DNA of 64,000 nt from Phocoenobacter atlanticus (GTDB lineage: Bacteria; Pseudomonadota; Gammaproteobacteria; Enterobacterales; Pasteurellaceae): the NCBI RefSeq assembly GCF_030764225.1, contig NZ_JASAXH010000004.1. One strand, written 5' to 3'. The notes beneath the pieces were generated by a model. That model was not told where the DNA came from. It worked only from the letters and a program-made list of their open reading frames with translations, and searched no databases. The translations under genes were made by a program, and so were the position numbers. Positions 45,055-53,756 of this stretch are shown here, in pieces. How positions within the stretch are numbered: position 1 is the stretch's first letter; every line of letters begins with the position of its first letter.

Positions 45055-45366
45055 ATGGCTGCAAAAATCCGTCAAAATGATGAAGTTATTGTTCTTACCG
45101 GAAAAGATAAAGGTAAGCGTGGTAAGGTAACAAAAGTGTTACCAAACGGTAAAGTATTTGTTGAAGGGATCAATATGATCACTAAACACGAAAAACCAGT
45201 CCCTGCTTTAAATAAAGAGGGTGGTATCGTGAAGAAAGAAGCTGCAATTCAAGCATCAAATGTTGCTATCTTTAATCCAACAACAAACAAAGCTGACCGT
45301 GTAGGTTTTAGAATTGAAGACGGCAAAAAAGTTCGTTTCTTCAAATCTAATAATGAAATTATTTAA
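45055..45366 (+). CDS. rplX: 50S ribosomal protein L24
   Basis: 103 residues with the KOW motif (DEVIVLTGKDKGKRGKV). Assembly initiator of the 50S subunit. Ten bases after rplN with AAGGAG in between. In E. coli the S8 repressor site lies around the following rplX-rplE junction; I did not resolve that fold here. Confidence 0.99.
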   Translation: MAAKIRQNDEVIVLTGKDKGKRGKVTKVLPNGKVFVEGINMITKHEKPVPALNKEGGIVKKEAAIQASNVAIFNPTTNKADRVGFRIEDGKKVRFFKSNNEII

Positions 45367-45383
45367 CTAATTGGAGTAATGCG

Positions 45384-45923
45384 ATGGCGAAACTGCATGA
45401 TTATTACAGAGAGCAAGTAGTTAATGAATTGAAAGAAAAATTCAACTACTCGTCTGTCATGCAAGTCCCACGAATCGAAAAGATAACCCTGAATATGGGT
45501 GTGGGTGAAGCATTGACCGATAAAAAATTGTTAGAGAATGCAGTAGCAGATCTAACAGCGATTAGCGGTCAAAAACCTTTAATTACTAAGGCTCGTAAGT
45601 CAGTTGCTGGCTTTAAGATCCGTCAGGGATATCCAATCGGATGTAAAGTGACCCTACGTGGTGAACGTATGTGGGAATTCTTTGAAAGATTGGTTACGAT
45701 TGCCGTTCCTCGTGTTCGAGATTTTCGTGGTTTAAGCGTAAAATCTTTTGATGGACGTGGTAATTACAGTATGGGTGTTCGTGAACAAATCATTTTCCCA
45801 GAAATTGATTATGATAAAGTTGATCGTGTACGTGGTTTAGATATCACTATCACTACAACGGCGAACAATGATGAAGAAGGTCAAGCGTTATTAGCTGCCT
45901 TTAATTTCCCATTCCGTAAATAA
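45384..45923 (+). CDS. rplE: 50S ribosomal protein L5
   Basis: 179 residues. KLHDYYREQVVNELKEKF at the N-terminus and GNYSMGVREQIIFPEIDYD near the C-terminus. Central protuberance protein that binds 5S rRNA with L18. TTGGAG precedes the ATG. Confidence 0.99.
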   Translation: MAKLHDYYREQVVNELKEKFNYSSVMQVPRIEKITLNMGVGEALTDKKLLENAVADLTAISGQKPLITKARKSVAGFKIRQGYPIGCKVTLRGERMWEFFERLVTIAVPRVRDFRGLSVKSFDGRGNYSMGVREQIIFPEIDYDKVDRVRGLDITITTTANNDEEGQALLAAFNFPFRK

Positions 45924-45934
45924 GGTAGGTTATC

Positions 45935-46240
45935 GTGGCAAAAAAATCAATGATCGCACGAGATGTTAAACGTGCTAAATTAGCTGATAAGTTCTACGCA
46001 AAACGTCAAGAATTGAAAGACATTATTGCTAATGTTAATTCTTCTGATGAAGAGCGTTGGGATGCGGTATTAAAATTACAAGGTCTTCCTCGTGATTCAA
46101 GTACAAGCCGTCAGCGTAACCGTTGTCGCCAAACTGGTCGTCCTCATGGGGTACTTCGTAAGTTTGGTTTAAGCCGTATTAAGGTTCGTGAAGCAGCAAT
46201 GCGTGGAGAAATCCCAGGCCTTAAAAAAGCTAGTTGGTAA
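45935..46240 (+). CDS. rpsN: 30S ribosomal protein S14
   Basis: 101 residues, GTG start after AAGGTAGG. Long, zinc-free version: the C-terminal part reads RNRCRQTGRPHG without the CxxC pairs of the short zinc form. Late assembly protein of the 30S head. Confidence 0.99.
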   Translation: MAKKSMIARDVKRAKLADKFYAKRQELKDIIANVNSSDEERWDAVLKLQGLPRDSSTSRQRNRCRQTGRPHGVLRKFGLSRIKVREAAMRGEIPGLKKASW

Positions 46241-46276
46241 TCACCTCTTTTATATTGGAATCATGGGAGTAAATAC

Positions 46277-46669
46277 ATGAGCATGCAAGATCCAATCGCA
46301 GATATGCTAACTCGTATTCGTAACGGGCAAGCTGCGAACAAAGTTGCTATCAGTATGCCTTCATCCAAGCTAAAAGTTGCTATTGCTAACGTTTTGGCTG
46401 AAGAAGGTTTTGTTGAGAGCTTCAAAATTTTAGAAGGCGTTAAGCCTGAATTGGAAATCACTTTAAAATATTTCCAAAATAAACCAGTTGTAGAAAAAAT
46501 TCAACGTGTGAGCCGTCCTGGTCTTCGTATTTATAAACGTAAAGACGAATTACCAAAAGTAATGGGTGGTTTAGGTATTGCTGTTGTTTCTACATCAAAA
46601 GGTGTTATGACTGACCGAGCTGCTCGTAAAGCAGGATTGGGCGGTGAAATCATCTGTTATGTCGCTTAA
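46277..46669 (+). CDS. rpsH: 30S ribosomal protein S8
   Basis: 130 residues starting MSMQDPIADMLTRIRNGQ, ending with STSKGVMTDRAARKAGLGGEI. Central 30S platform protein; in E. coli it also represses the spc operon. GGGAG precedes the ATG. Confidence 0.99.
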   Translation: MSMQDPIADMLTRIRNGQAANKVAISMPSSKLKVAIANVLAEEGFVESFKILEGVKPELEITLKYFQNKPVVEKIQRVSRPGLRIYKRKDELPKVMGGLGIAVVSTSKGVMTDRAARKAGLGGEIICYVA

Positions 46670-46684
46670 TAAGGGGTAGGAAGA

Positions 46685-47218
46685 ATGTCTCGTGTCGCAA
46701 AAGCACCTGTTAATATTCCTGCCGGCGTTGAGGTAAAACTTGACGGACAGTTATTAACAGTGAAAGGAAAAAATGGTGAGTTGTCTCGTACAATTCATAA
46801 TGCAGTTGAAGTAAACCAAGATGCAGGCGTATTAACATTTGTACCTAAAGAAGGTATGGTTAATGCAAATGCTCAAGCTGGTACTGCTAGAGCATTAGTT
46901 AATGCTATGGTTATCGGTGTTACAGAAGGCTTTACTAAGAAATTGCAATTAGTGGGTGTTGGTTATAGAGCACAAGTAAAAGGTAACACAGTTGCACTTA
47001 GCTTAGGTTTCTCACATCCGGTTGATCATCAGTTGCCTGCAGGCGTGACTGCTGAATGTCCATCGCAAACAGAAATTGTTTTAAAAAGTGCGGACAAACA
47101 GTTAGTTGGTCAAGTAGCAGCCGATATTCGTGCATACCGCCGTCCTGAGCCTTATAAAGGTAAAGGTGTACGTTACTCTGATGAAGTAGTACGTACAAAA
47201 GAGGCTAAGAAAAAGTAA
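46685..47218 (+). CDS. rplF: 50S ribosomal protein L6
   Basis: 177 residues, two repeated alpha/beta domains. SRVAKAPVNIPAGVEV at the start, YRAQVKG and RRPEPYKGKGVRYSDE in the second domain. Located near the sarcin-ricin loop. Confidence 0.99.
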   Translation: MSRVAKAPVNIPAGVEVKLDGQLLTVKGKNGELSRTIHNAVEVNQDAGVLTFVPKEGMVNANAQAGTARALVNAMVIGVTEGFTKKLQLVGVGYRAQVKGNTVALSLGFSHPVDHQLPAGVTAECPSQTEIVLKSADKQLVGQVAADIRAYRRPEPYKGKGVRYSDEVVRTKEAKKK

Positions 47219-47230
47219 GGTAGGTTAACT

Positions 47231-47584
47231 ATGGATAAGAAAACAGCTCGTATCCGTCGTGCCAGCCGTGCACGTCATTTAATGAGAGAGCAAGGTGCAA
47301 CCCGTCTGGTTGTATATCGTACACCACGCCATATTTATGCGCAGGTAATTGCACCTAATGGCTCAGAAGTACTAGCAGCAGCTTCAACTGTTGAAAAAGT
47401 AATTAAAGAGCAAGTAAAATATACTGGAAACAAAGACGCAGCAGTAATGGTTGGTAAACTTGTCGCTGAACGTGCTTTAGAAAAAGGTATTAAAGCGGTT
47501 GCATTTGATCGTTCTGGTTTCAAATACCACGGACGTGTGCAATCATTGGCAGACGCTGCTCGTGAAGCTGGTCTTCAGTTCTAA
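47231..47584 (+). CDS. rplR: 50S ribosomal protein L18
   Basis: 117 residues, 5S rRNA binder of the central protuberance. Basic N-terminus (KKTARIRRASRARH), YAQVIAP and the C-terminal AFDRSGFKYHGRVQSLADAAREAGLQF block. Lies 12 bases after rplF. Confidence 0.99.
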   Translation: MDKKTARIRRASRARHLMREQGATRLVVYRTPRHIYAQVIAPNGSEVLAAASTVEKVIKEQVKYTGNKDAAVMVGKLVAERALEKGIKAVAFDRSGFKYHGRVQSLADAAREAGLQF

Positions 47585-47598
47585 TAGAGGAATTTGAG

Positions 47599-48099
47599 AT
47601 GTCAAACATCGAAAAACAAGCTGGTGAACTGCAGGAAAAGCTAATCGCGGTTAACCGTGTATCAAAAACCGTAAAAGGTGGTCGTATTATGAGTTTTACT
47701 GCTTTAACAGTAGTAGGCGATGGTAACGGTCGTGTTGGTTTTGGTTACGGAAAAGCTCGTGAAGTTCCAGCAGCAATCCAAAAAGCGATGGAAAAAGCCC
47801 GTCGCAATATGGTTAATGTAGCTTTAGATGAAGGTACATTACAACATCCTGTTAAAGGTACTCATACTGGTTCTCGCGTATTTATGCAACCAGCTAGTGA
47901 AGGTACTGGTATCATCGCTGGTGGTGCAATGCGTGCAGTGTTAGAAGTTGCAGGTGTTCGTAACGTACTTTCTAAAGCATATGGTTCGACGAATCCAATT
48001 AATGTGGTTCGTGCAACTATTGATGCATTAGAAAATATGAAATCTCCAGAAATGGTTGCTGCTAAACGCGGTAAAACAGTTGAAGAAATTTTGGAGTAA
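47599..48099 (+). CDS. rpsE: 30S ribosomal protein S5
   Basis: 166 residues. N-terminal KH-like part with GGRIMSFTALTVVGDG and GRVGFGYGKAREVP, the region where spectinomycin resistance changes occur elsewhere (residues look wild-type). Decoding fidelity and mRNA unwinding with S3 and S4. Confidence 0.99.
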   Translation: MSNIEKQAGELQEKLIAVNRVSKTVKGGRIMSFTALTVVGDGNGRVGFGYGKAREVPAAIQKAMEKARRNMVNVALDEGTLQHPVKGTHTGSRVFMQPASEGTGIIAGGAMRAVLEVAGVRNVLSKAYGSTNPINVVRATIDALENMKSPEMVAAKRGKTVEEILE

Positions 48100-48105
48100 T
48101 TGAAT

Positions 48106-48285
48106 ATGACAAAAACGATTAAAGTAACTCAAACTCGTAGCTCAATTGCCCGTTTACCGAAGCATAAAGCAACGTTAAAAGGTTTAGGCCTTCGTCATAT
48201 TCGACACACAGTGGAACTTGAAGATACTCCATCAGTTCGTGGAATGATCAACCAAGTTTCATATATGGTTAAAGTGGAGGAGTAA
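48106..48285 (+). CDS. rpmD: 50S ribosomal protein L30
   Basis: 59 residues from the ATG at 48106 (MTKTIKVTQTRSSI), matching the E. coli length; a TTG two codons earlier is not needed. RLPKHKATLKGLGLR and MVKVEE ending are typical. Binds the 23S/5S interface. Confidence 0.98.
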   Translation: MTKTIKVTQTRSSIARLPKHKATLKGLGLRHIRHTVELEDTPSVRGMINQVSYMVKVEE

Positions 48286-48289
48286 TAGA

Positions 48290-48724
48290 ATGCGTTTAAA
48301 CTCTCTATCTCCAGCAGAAGGTGCTAAACATAGCAGTAAACGTTTAGGACGTGGTATCGGTTCTGGCTTAGGCAAAACTGGTGGACGTGGTCATAAAGGT
48401 CAAAAATCTCGTTCTGGTGGCGGTGCTCGTCGTGGATTCGAAGGTGGACAAATGCCTTTATACCGTCGTTTACCTAAATTTGGTTTCACGTCATTAAAAT
48501 CTTTACGTACTGCTGAAATTCGTTTAGATGAATTAGCGAAAGTTGAAGGTGATATTATCACTTTAGACACACTTAAAACCGCTAATTTAGTAACAAAAGA
48601 TATTTTATCTGCAAAAGTAATTTTATCAGGTAAAATTGAAAAAGTGGTAACTGTTAAAGGTTTACGTGTTACTAAAGGTGCAAAAGCTGCTATTGAAGCT
48701 GCTGGCGGTTCAATCGAGGAATAA
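48290..48724 (+). CDS. rplO: 50S ribosomal protein L15
   Basis: 144 residues. Glycine/arginine-rich N-terminus (RLGRGIGSGLGKTGGRGHKG and GGARRGFEGGQMPL) that penetrates the 23S core, then a globular C-terminal domain. Lies just before secY as in most bacteria. Confidence 0.99.
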   Translation: MRLNSLSPAEGAKHSSKRLGRGIGSGLGKTGGRGHKGQKSRSGGGARRGFEGGQMPLYRRLPKFGFTSLKSLRTAEIRLDELAKVEGDIITLDTLKTANLVTKDILSAKVILSGKIEKVVTVKGLRVTKGAKAAIEAAGGSIEE

Positions 48725-48727
48725 TCA

Positions 48728-50050
48728 ATGGCAAAGCAACCAGGATATCAAGGAAATAATACACAAAAAAGCTCCGGTGAACTAAAATCTAGACTACTAT
48801 TTGTTTTGTTTGCATTAGTGGTTTTTAGAATCGGATCTTTTATTCCTGTTCCTGGTATTGATGCTTCTGTTTTATCCGAATTAATTCAAAAACAACAAGG
48901 TACCATCATTGACATGTTTAATATGTTTTCTGGTGGTGCATTGAGTAGAGCATCTATTTTTGCGTTAGGTATTATGCCTTATATTTCTGCTTCTATTATT
49001 ATTCAGTTACTTACAGCCATTCATCCGGCACTAGCTGAATTGAAGAAAGAAGGAGCAGCAGGACAGCGCAAAATTAGTAAATATACAAGATACTCTACTC
49101 TTTTATTAGCATTTATTCAGTCTGTCGGTATTTCTTTTGCCTTACCAAATATGATTAATGGACTTGTTCCTAATCCTGATATGCTGTTTTATATTACAGC
49201 AGTTATTAGTTTAGTAACTGGAACAATGTTCTTAATGTGGTTAGGTGAGCAAATTACAGAACGTGGCGTAGGAAATGGAATTTCTCTCATTATCTTCGCT
49301 GGGATTGTAGCAGGATTACCAGGTACTATTGGACAGACAGTAGAACAAGCTCGTCAAGGTGAAATATCTTTGATTGTTCTGCTTTTAATTATGGTTGTTG
49401 CTTTTGCAGTAACATATTTTGTTGTTTTCGTTGAACGTGGGCAAAGAAGAATCGTGGTCAATTATGCAAGTCGTCAACAAGGGCGAATGATGATGCCTGC
49501 GAAATCTTCACATTTACCATTAAAAGTAAATATGGCAGGTGTAATTCCTGCTATCTTTGCATCAAGTATTATTCTTTTTCCTGCCACTGTTGTGAAATGG
49601 TTTGGAGAGAATGAAGGTTTTGAATGGTTGTCTGATATTTCATTATTATTACAACCAGGTCAACCGTTGTATATTGCATTATTTACAATGGCTGTGATAT
49701 TCTTTGCTTTCTTCTATACAAGTATGCAAAATAATCCACGTGATATTGCGGATAATTTGAAAAAATCAGGTGCGTTTGTACCAGGTTATAGACCAGGAGA
49801 ACAAACATCTCGTTATATTGACAAAGTAATGACACGAATTACAATGATTGGTGGTTTGTATATTGCATTTGTTTGTTTGGTTCCTTATATCGTAACATCA
49901 TTATGGAAAGTACCATTTAATTTAGGTGGTACATCGCTATTGATTGTTGTGGTAGTTATTATGGATTTCATCGCACAAGTCCAAAGTCATTTAATGTCTT
50001 TACAATATGATTCTGTGTTGAAGAAAGCCAATTTAAAAGGTTCAAGATAA
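48728..50050 (+). CDS. secY: Protein translocase channel subunit SecY
   Basis: 440 residues with ten membrane helices; pore of the Sec translocon with SecE and SecG. RIGSFIPVPGID, the plug/helix region GGALSRASIFALGIMPYISASII, the cytoplasmic loop VERGQRRIVVNYASRQQGR and the SecA-binding GAFVPGYRPGEQT are present. Four bases separate it from rplO. Confidence 0.99.
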   Translation: MAKQPGYQGNNTQKSSGELKSRLLFVLFALVVFRIGSFIPVPGIDASVLSELIQKQQGTIIDMFNMFSGGALSRASIFALGIMPYISASIIIQLLTAIHPALAELKKEGAAGQRKISKYTRYSTLLLAFIQSVGISFALPNMINGLVPNPDMLFYITAVISLVTGTMFLMWLGEQITERGVGNGISLIIFAGIVAGLPGTIGQTVEQARQGEISLIVLLLIMVVAFAVTYFVVFVERGQRRIVVNYASRQQGRMMMPAKSSHLPLKVNMAGVIPAIFASSIILFPATVVKWFGENEGFEWLSDISLLLQPGQPLYIALFTMAVIFFAFFYTSMQNNPRDIADNLKKSGAFVPGYRPGEQTSRYIDKVMTRITMIGGLYIAFVCLVPYIVTSLWKVPFNLGGTSLLIVVVVIMDFIAQVQSHLMSLQYDSVLKKANLKGSR

Positions 50051-50084
50051 TATAATCTTGTACTTTATAGAAAAAGGATAAGCA

Positions 50085-50198
50085 ATGAAAGTTCGTGCTT
50101 CAGTTAAGAAATTATGCCGTAATTGCCGTATTGTTAGACGTTCAGGTGTGGTTCGAGTAATTTGTTCAGAACCAAAACACAAACAACGTCAAGGTTAA
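50085..50198 (+). CDS. rpmJ: 50S ribosomal protein L36
   Basis: 37 codons (MKVRASVKKLCRNCR to HKQRQG). Zinc ligands CxxC, then Cys and His are all present, so this is the zinc-binding form. AAAGGATA precedes the ATG. Last gene of the spc operon. Confidence 0.97.
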   Translation: MKVRASVKKLCRNCRIVRRSGVVRVICSEPKHKQRQG

Positions 50199-50343
50199 TT
50201 AAGTATTATTTCTTGCAAAGAACCAGCTGAGTGGTTATACTACTCAGCTCATTTCGTCCTGATATACTGTTTGAGTATCCTGAAACGGGCTTTTCAAGAT
50301 CAGTGTATCAATGAATTTTAATTTTAAAAAATAGGAGTGCATA
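50199..50343 (+). promoter_or_regulatory. Alpha operon leader
   Basis: Begins with a strong hairpin AGCTGAGT/ACTCAGCT (50225-50249), then further complementary stretches GATATAC/GAGTATC and a GGGCTTTTC region before TAGGAG and the GTG start of rpsM. In E. coli S4 binds a pseudoknot here to repress rpsM; the position fits, the pseudoknot itself was not verified. Confidence 0.55.
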
Positions 50344-50700
50344 GTGGCCCGTATTGCAGGCATTAACATTCCTGATCAAAAACACACTGTAATCGCATTA
50401 ACTGCTATTTACGGTATTGGCAAAACTAGAGCAAAAGAGATTTGTGCTTTAACAGGTATTGCTGAAGACGTTAAGATCAGAGAATTGTCTGAAGAGCAGA
50501 TTGAGAAACTGCGTGAAGAAGTTGGTAAATTTACTGTTGAAGGTGATTTACGCCGTGAAGTAACTTTAAGTATCAAACGTCTTTTAGACTTAGGTTGTTA
50601 CAGAGGTTTACGCCATCGTCGTAGCTTACCGGTACGTGGACAACGTACTAAAACAAATGCGCGTACTCGTAAGGGTCCACGTAAACCGATCAAGAAATAG
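50344..50700 (+). CDS. rpsM: 30S ribosomal protein S13
   Basis: 118 residues, GTG start after AGGAG. ARIAGINIPDQKHTVIAL at the start and RGLRHRRSLPVRGQRTKTNA near the end. 30S head protein bridging to L5. First gene of the alpha operon. Confidence 0.99.
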   Translation: MARIAGINIPDQKHTVIALTAIYGIGKTRAKEICALTGIAEDVKIRELSEEQIEKLREEVGKFTVEGDLRREVTLSIKRLLDLGCYRGLRHRRSLPVRGQRTKTNARTRKGPRKPIKK

Positions 50701-50715
50701 TCGGAGTAAATTATA

Positions 50716-51105
50716 ATGGCTAAAACACCAGTTCGTACACGCAAACGTGTAAAAAAACAGATTGCAGATGGCGTAGCACATATCCACGCCTCTTTCAATA
50801 ACACAATCGTAACTATTACTGACCGTCAAGGTAACGCTCTCGCTTGGGCTACTGCTGGTGGTTCAGGTTTCCGAGGTTCTCGTAAATCAACGCCGTTTGC
50901 AGCACAAGTTGCAGCTGAACGTTGTGCTGAAATTGTTAAAGAGTTCGGTCTGAAGAATTTGGAAGTTATGGTTAAAGGTCCGGGTCCAGGTCGTGAGTCA
51001 ACAGTCCGTGCATTAAGTGCAGCAGGATTTCGTATCACGAGTATTGTAGATGTGACTCCGATTCCTCATAACGGTTGTCGTCCACCTAAAAAACGTCGTG
51101 TTTAA
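50716..51105 (+). CDS. rpsK: 30S ribosomal protein S11
   Basis: 129 residues. VKKQIADGVAHIHASFNNTIVTITD, NALAWATAGGSGFRGSRKS and the C-terminal PIPHNGCRPPKKRRV. Platform protein contacting mRNA near the E site. 15 bases after rpsM, with GGAG. Confidence 0.99.
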   Translation: MAKTPVRTRKRVKKQIADGVAHIHASFNNTIVTITDRQGNALAWATAGGSGFRGSRKSTPFAAQVAAERCAEIVKEFGLKNLEVMVKGPGPGRESTVRALSAAGFRITSIVDVTPIPHNGCRPPKKRRV

Positions 51106-51133
51106 TTGACGTTAGGATAATTGGAGAAAGAAA

Positions 51134-51760
51134 ATGGCAAGATATTTGGGTCCAAAGCTCAAGCTAAGCCGTCGTGAAGGTACTGATTTATTTTTAAAGT
51201 CAGGCGTTCGCACGATTGAATCAAAATGTAGAAATAGACTTGATGTAGCACCTGGACAACATGGTGCACGTAAAGCACGTTTATCTGACTATGGTAGTCA
51301 GTTACGTGAAAAACAAAAAGTTCGCCGTATTTATGGTATTTTAGAACGTCAGTTCCGTAATTACTATAAAGAAGCTAATCGCTTAAAAGGTAATACCGGT
51401 GAGAACTTATTAGTATTATTAGAAGGTCGTTTAGATAACGTTGTTTATCGTATGGGATTTGCTACGACTCGTGCTGAAGCACGTCAGTTAGTTAGCCATA
51501 AATCTATTGTGGTAAATGGTCGAGTGGTAAACATTCCTTCTTATCAAGTTTCTGTTGATGATGTGGTCGCTGTTCGTGAGAAATCTAAGAAACAAGCACG
51601 AATTAAAGCATCATTAGAATTAGCTACTCAAAGAGAAAAACCAACTTGGTTAGAAGTTGAAGTGGCTAAAATGGAAGGTGTATTTAAACGTACTCCTGAA
51701 CGTTCAGATCTATCAGCAGATATTAATGAGAGTCTGATCGTTGAGCTTTACTCTAAATAA
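51134..51760 (+). CDS. rpsD: 30S ribosomal protein S4
   Basis: 208 residues. ARYLGPKLKLSRREGTDL, Cys-containing TIESKCR, GQHGARK and the S4 RNA-binding domain (RLDNVVYRMGFATTRAEARQLV). 16S assembly initiator, and in E. coli the repressor of the alpha operon. TTGGAG precedes the ATG. Confidence 0.99.
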   Translation: MARYLGPKLKLSRREGTDLFLKSGVRTIESKCRNRLDVAPGQHGARKARLSDYGSQLREKQKVRRIYGILERQFRNYYKEANRLKGNTGENLLVLLEGRLDNVVYRMGFATTRAEARQLVSHKSIVVNGRVVNIPSYQVSVDDVVAVREKSKKQARIKASLELATQREKPTWLEVEVAKMEGVFKRTPERSDLSADINESLIVELYSK

Positions 51761-51795
51761 TAATTGATAAAGCTTAAAAGAAAAGAGAGGATAAA

Positions 51796-52785
51796 ATGCA
51801 GGGTTCTGTGACAGAATTTTTAAAACCGCACTTAGTGAACATTGAACAAATTAGTTCAACTCACGCAAAAGTGACATTAGAGCCACTAGAACGTGGCTTT
51901 GGCCATACACTAGGGAATGCCCTTCGTCGTATATTACTTTCTTCTATGCCAGGTTGTGCGGTTACAGAAGTTGAGATTGATGGTGTATTACATGAATACA
52001 GCAGCAAAGAAGGTGTTCAGGAAGATATTCTTGAAGTGTTACTAAATTTAAAAGGTTTAGCGGTAAAAGTGCAAGACAAAGATGATATTGTTTTGACACT
52101 GAATAAGTCTGGAATTGGCCCTGTTATTGCAGCTGACATTACACATGATGGTGATGTGGAAATAGTTAACCCTGAACACGTGATCTGTCATTTAACAGAT
52201 AAAAATGCGTCTATTAGTATGCGCATTCGAGTACAGCGTGGTCGAGGTTATGTACCAGCTTCTGCGAGAATTCACACTCAAAGTGATGATCGTCCAATTG
52301 GTCGTTTATTAGTTGATGCACGTTTTAGTCCAGTTGACCGTATTGCTTACAATGTGGAAGCAGCACGTGTGGAACAACGTACAGATTTAGATAAGCTACT
52401 TATTGAGATGGAGACTAATGGAACATTAGATCCTGAAGAGGCTATTCGTCGAGCTGCAACAATTTTAGCAGAGCAATTAGCTGCATTCGTAGATTTACGC
52501 GATGTTCGTCAACCAGAAGTAAAAGAAGAGAAACCGGAATTTGATCCTGTTCTTCTTCGTCCTGTTGATGATTTAGAACTTACAGTTCGTTCAGCTAACT
52601 GCTTAAAAGCAGAGACAATTCACTATATCGGTGATTTAGTACAACGTACAGAAGTAGAGTTATTGAAAACACCTAATCTTGGTAAAAAATCACTTACAGA
52701 GATTAAAGATGTGCTTGCTTCTCGTGGTTTATCACTGGGTATGCGTCTTGATAATTGGCCACCAGCAAGTATTGCTGAAGACTGA
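51796..52785 (+). CDS. rpoA: RNA polymerase alpha subunit
   Basis: 329 residues, same length as E. coli. N-terminal dimerisation domain (ERGFGHTLGNALRRILLSSMPG) and C-terminal domain (SANCLKAETIHYIGDL, TPNLGKKSLTEIKDVL) that contacts UP elements and activators such as CRP, also encoded in this window. AGAGAGG precedes the ATG. Confidence 0.99.
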   Translation: MQGSVTEFLKPHLVNIEQISSTHAKVTLEPLERGFGHTLGNALRRILLSSMPGCAVTEVEIDGVLHEYSSKEGVQEDILEVLLNLKGLAVKVQDKDDIVLTLNKSGIGPVIAADITHDGDVEIVNPEHVICHLTDKNASISMRIRVQRGRGYVPASARIHTQSDDRPIGRLLVDARFSPVDRIAYNVEAARVEQRTDLDKLLIEMETNGTLDPEEAIRRAATILAEQLAAFVDLRDVRQPEVKEEKPEFDPVLLRPVDDLELTVRSANCLKAETIHYIGDLVQRTEVELLKTPNLGKKSLTEIKDVLASRGLSLGMRLDNWPPASIAED

Positions 52786-52819
52786 TTTTCAGACATTAGA
52801 TTTCTAGAAGGAATAAGGT

Positions 52820-53203
52820 ATGCGTCATCGTAAGAGTGGCCGTCAACTAAATCGTAATAGCAGTCATCGCCAAGCGATGTTTCGTAATATGGCAGGTTCT
52901 TTAGTTAATCATGAGATTATTAAAACAACTGTACCTAAAGCGAAAGAGCTACGTCGAGTAGTTGAACCATTAATTACTTTATCAAAAGTAGATAGCGTAG
53001 CAAATCGTCGTTTAGCATTTGCTCGTACGCGCAACAAAGATGTTGTGGCAAAATTATTTAACGAATTAGGTCCACGTTTTAAAGAACGTGCGGGTGGTTA
53101 TACTCGTATTATGAAATGTGGTTTCCGTGCAGGCGATAACGCACCAATGGCTTACATTGAGTTAGTTGATCGTCCAGAAGTTGCAGAAGAAGCAGCTGAA
53201 TAA
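52820..53203 (+). CDS. rplQ: 50S ribosomal protein L17
   Basis: 127 residues starting MRHRKSGRQLNRNSSHRQAM. Tunnel-exit region protein; last gene of the S10-spc-alpha supercluster. The C-terminus ends in an acidic tail (EVAEEAAE). Followed by a terminator. Confidence 0.99.
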   Translation: MRHRKSGRQLNRNSSHRQAMFRNMAGSLVNHEIIKTTVPKAKELRRVVEPLITLSKVDSVANRRLAFARTRNKDVVAKLFNELGPRFKERAGGYTRIMKCGFRAGDNAPMAYIELVDRPEVAEEAAE

Positions 53204-53222
53204 ATAATTTAGTTTAGAAATT

Positions 53223-53258
53223 AAAACCTAGTATAGTAATATGCTAGGTTTTATTTTT
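53223..53258 (+). terminator. Alpha operon terminator
   Basis: AAAACCTAG and CTAGGTTTT around TATAGTAATATG, then ATTTTTT. Confidence 0.85.
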
Positions 53259-53369
53259 TGTAAAAAGTGAAAATAATAGTGTCAAAGTTGCAAATATTTT
53301 TTAAATCTTAACTATGATAAAAGCACTATAATCTGACATAATTATACTCAATTAAAGACAATAAAGCTT

Positions 53370-53690
53370 TCCCAAAATCAACTAAATTTAGGTAGTACCT
53401 TACGTAAATATCGTTTAATATTTCCTCAATTTCTCTCAATAGGGTTTAATTCAGGAGAATAAGGAGATAAAGGTAAAATTATATGCCCAAATTTGGGGCG
53501 AATTCTTGTAAGACTTTTATAGGGTATCGTGCTTTATCGATAATAATGACTGATTTGGTTTTTAATGTAGGTAATAAACTTTTTTCAAACTACGCCTCAA
53601 AGAAAGTGCTAATCATAGTATCTTTATAAATCATTGGTGTAATAAGTTTTTTATCTATTAATAGTGAGCTGTTTGAATTGAGAATATACC
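53370..53690 (-). pseudogene. IS630-family transposase remnant
   Basis: On the minus strand, pieces of a DDE transposase can be read in order: KLITPMIYKDTM, STFFEA, FEKSLLPTLKTKSVIIID (the second Asp region), and LPLSPYSPELNPIERN with IKRYLRKVLPKF (the third acidic residue). At least two TGA codons stand where Trp is usual in the family, and one base is missing before HIILPLSP. The N-terminal half and the terminal repeats are not seen. This is an old, dead copy between the alpha operon and glpT. Confidence 0.75.
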
Positions 53691-53700
53691 CTAACAATAA

Positions 53701-53735
53701 AAGTCCTTAGTATAAGAGTACTAAGGACTTGTTTT
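53701..53735. terminator. Bidirectional terminator downstream of glpT
   Basis: A perfect 12-base stem AAGTCCTTAGTA/TACTAAGGACTT. T-rich sequence follows it on both strands (TTGTTTTATTTT to the right; TTTTATTGTT reading to the left). It lies 27 bases after the glpT stop. Confidence 0.8.
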
Positions 53736-53756
53736 ATTTTGGTGTTATTTTAAAAA

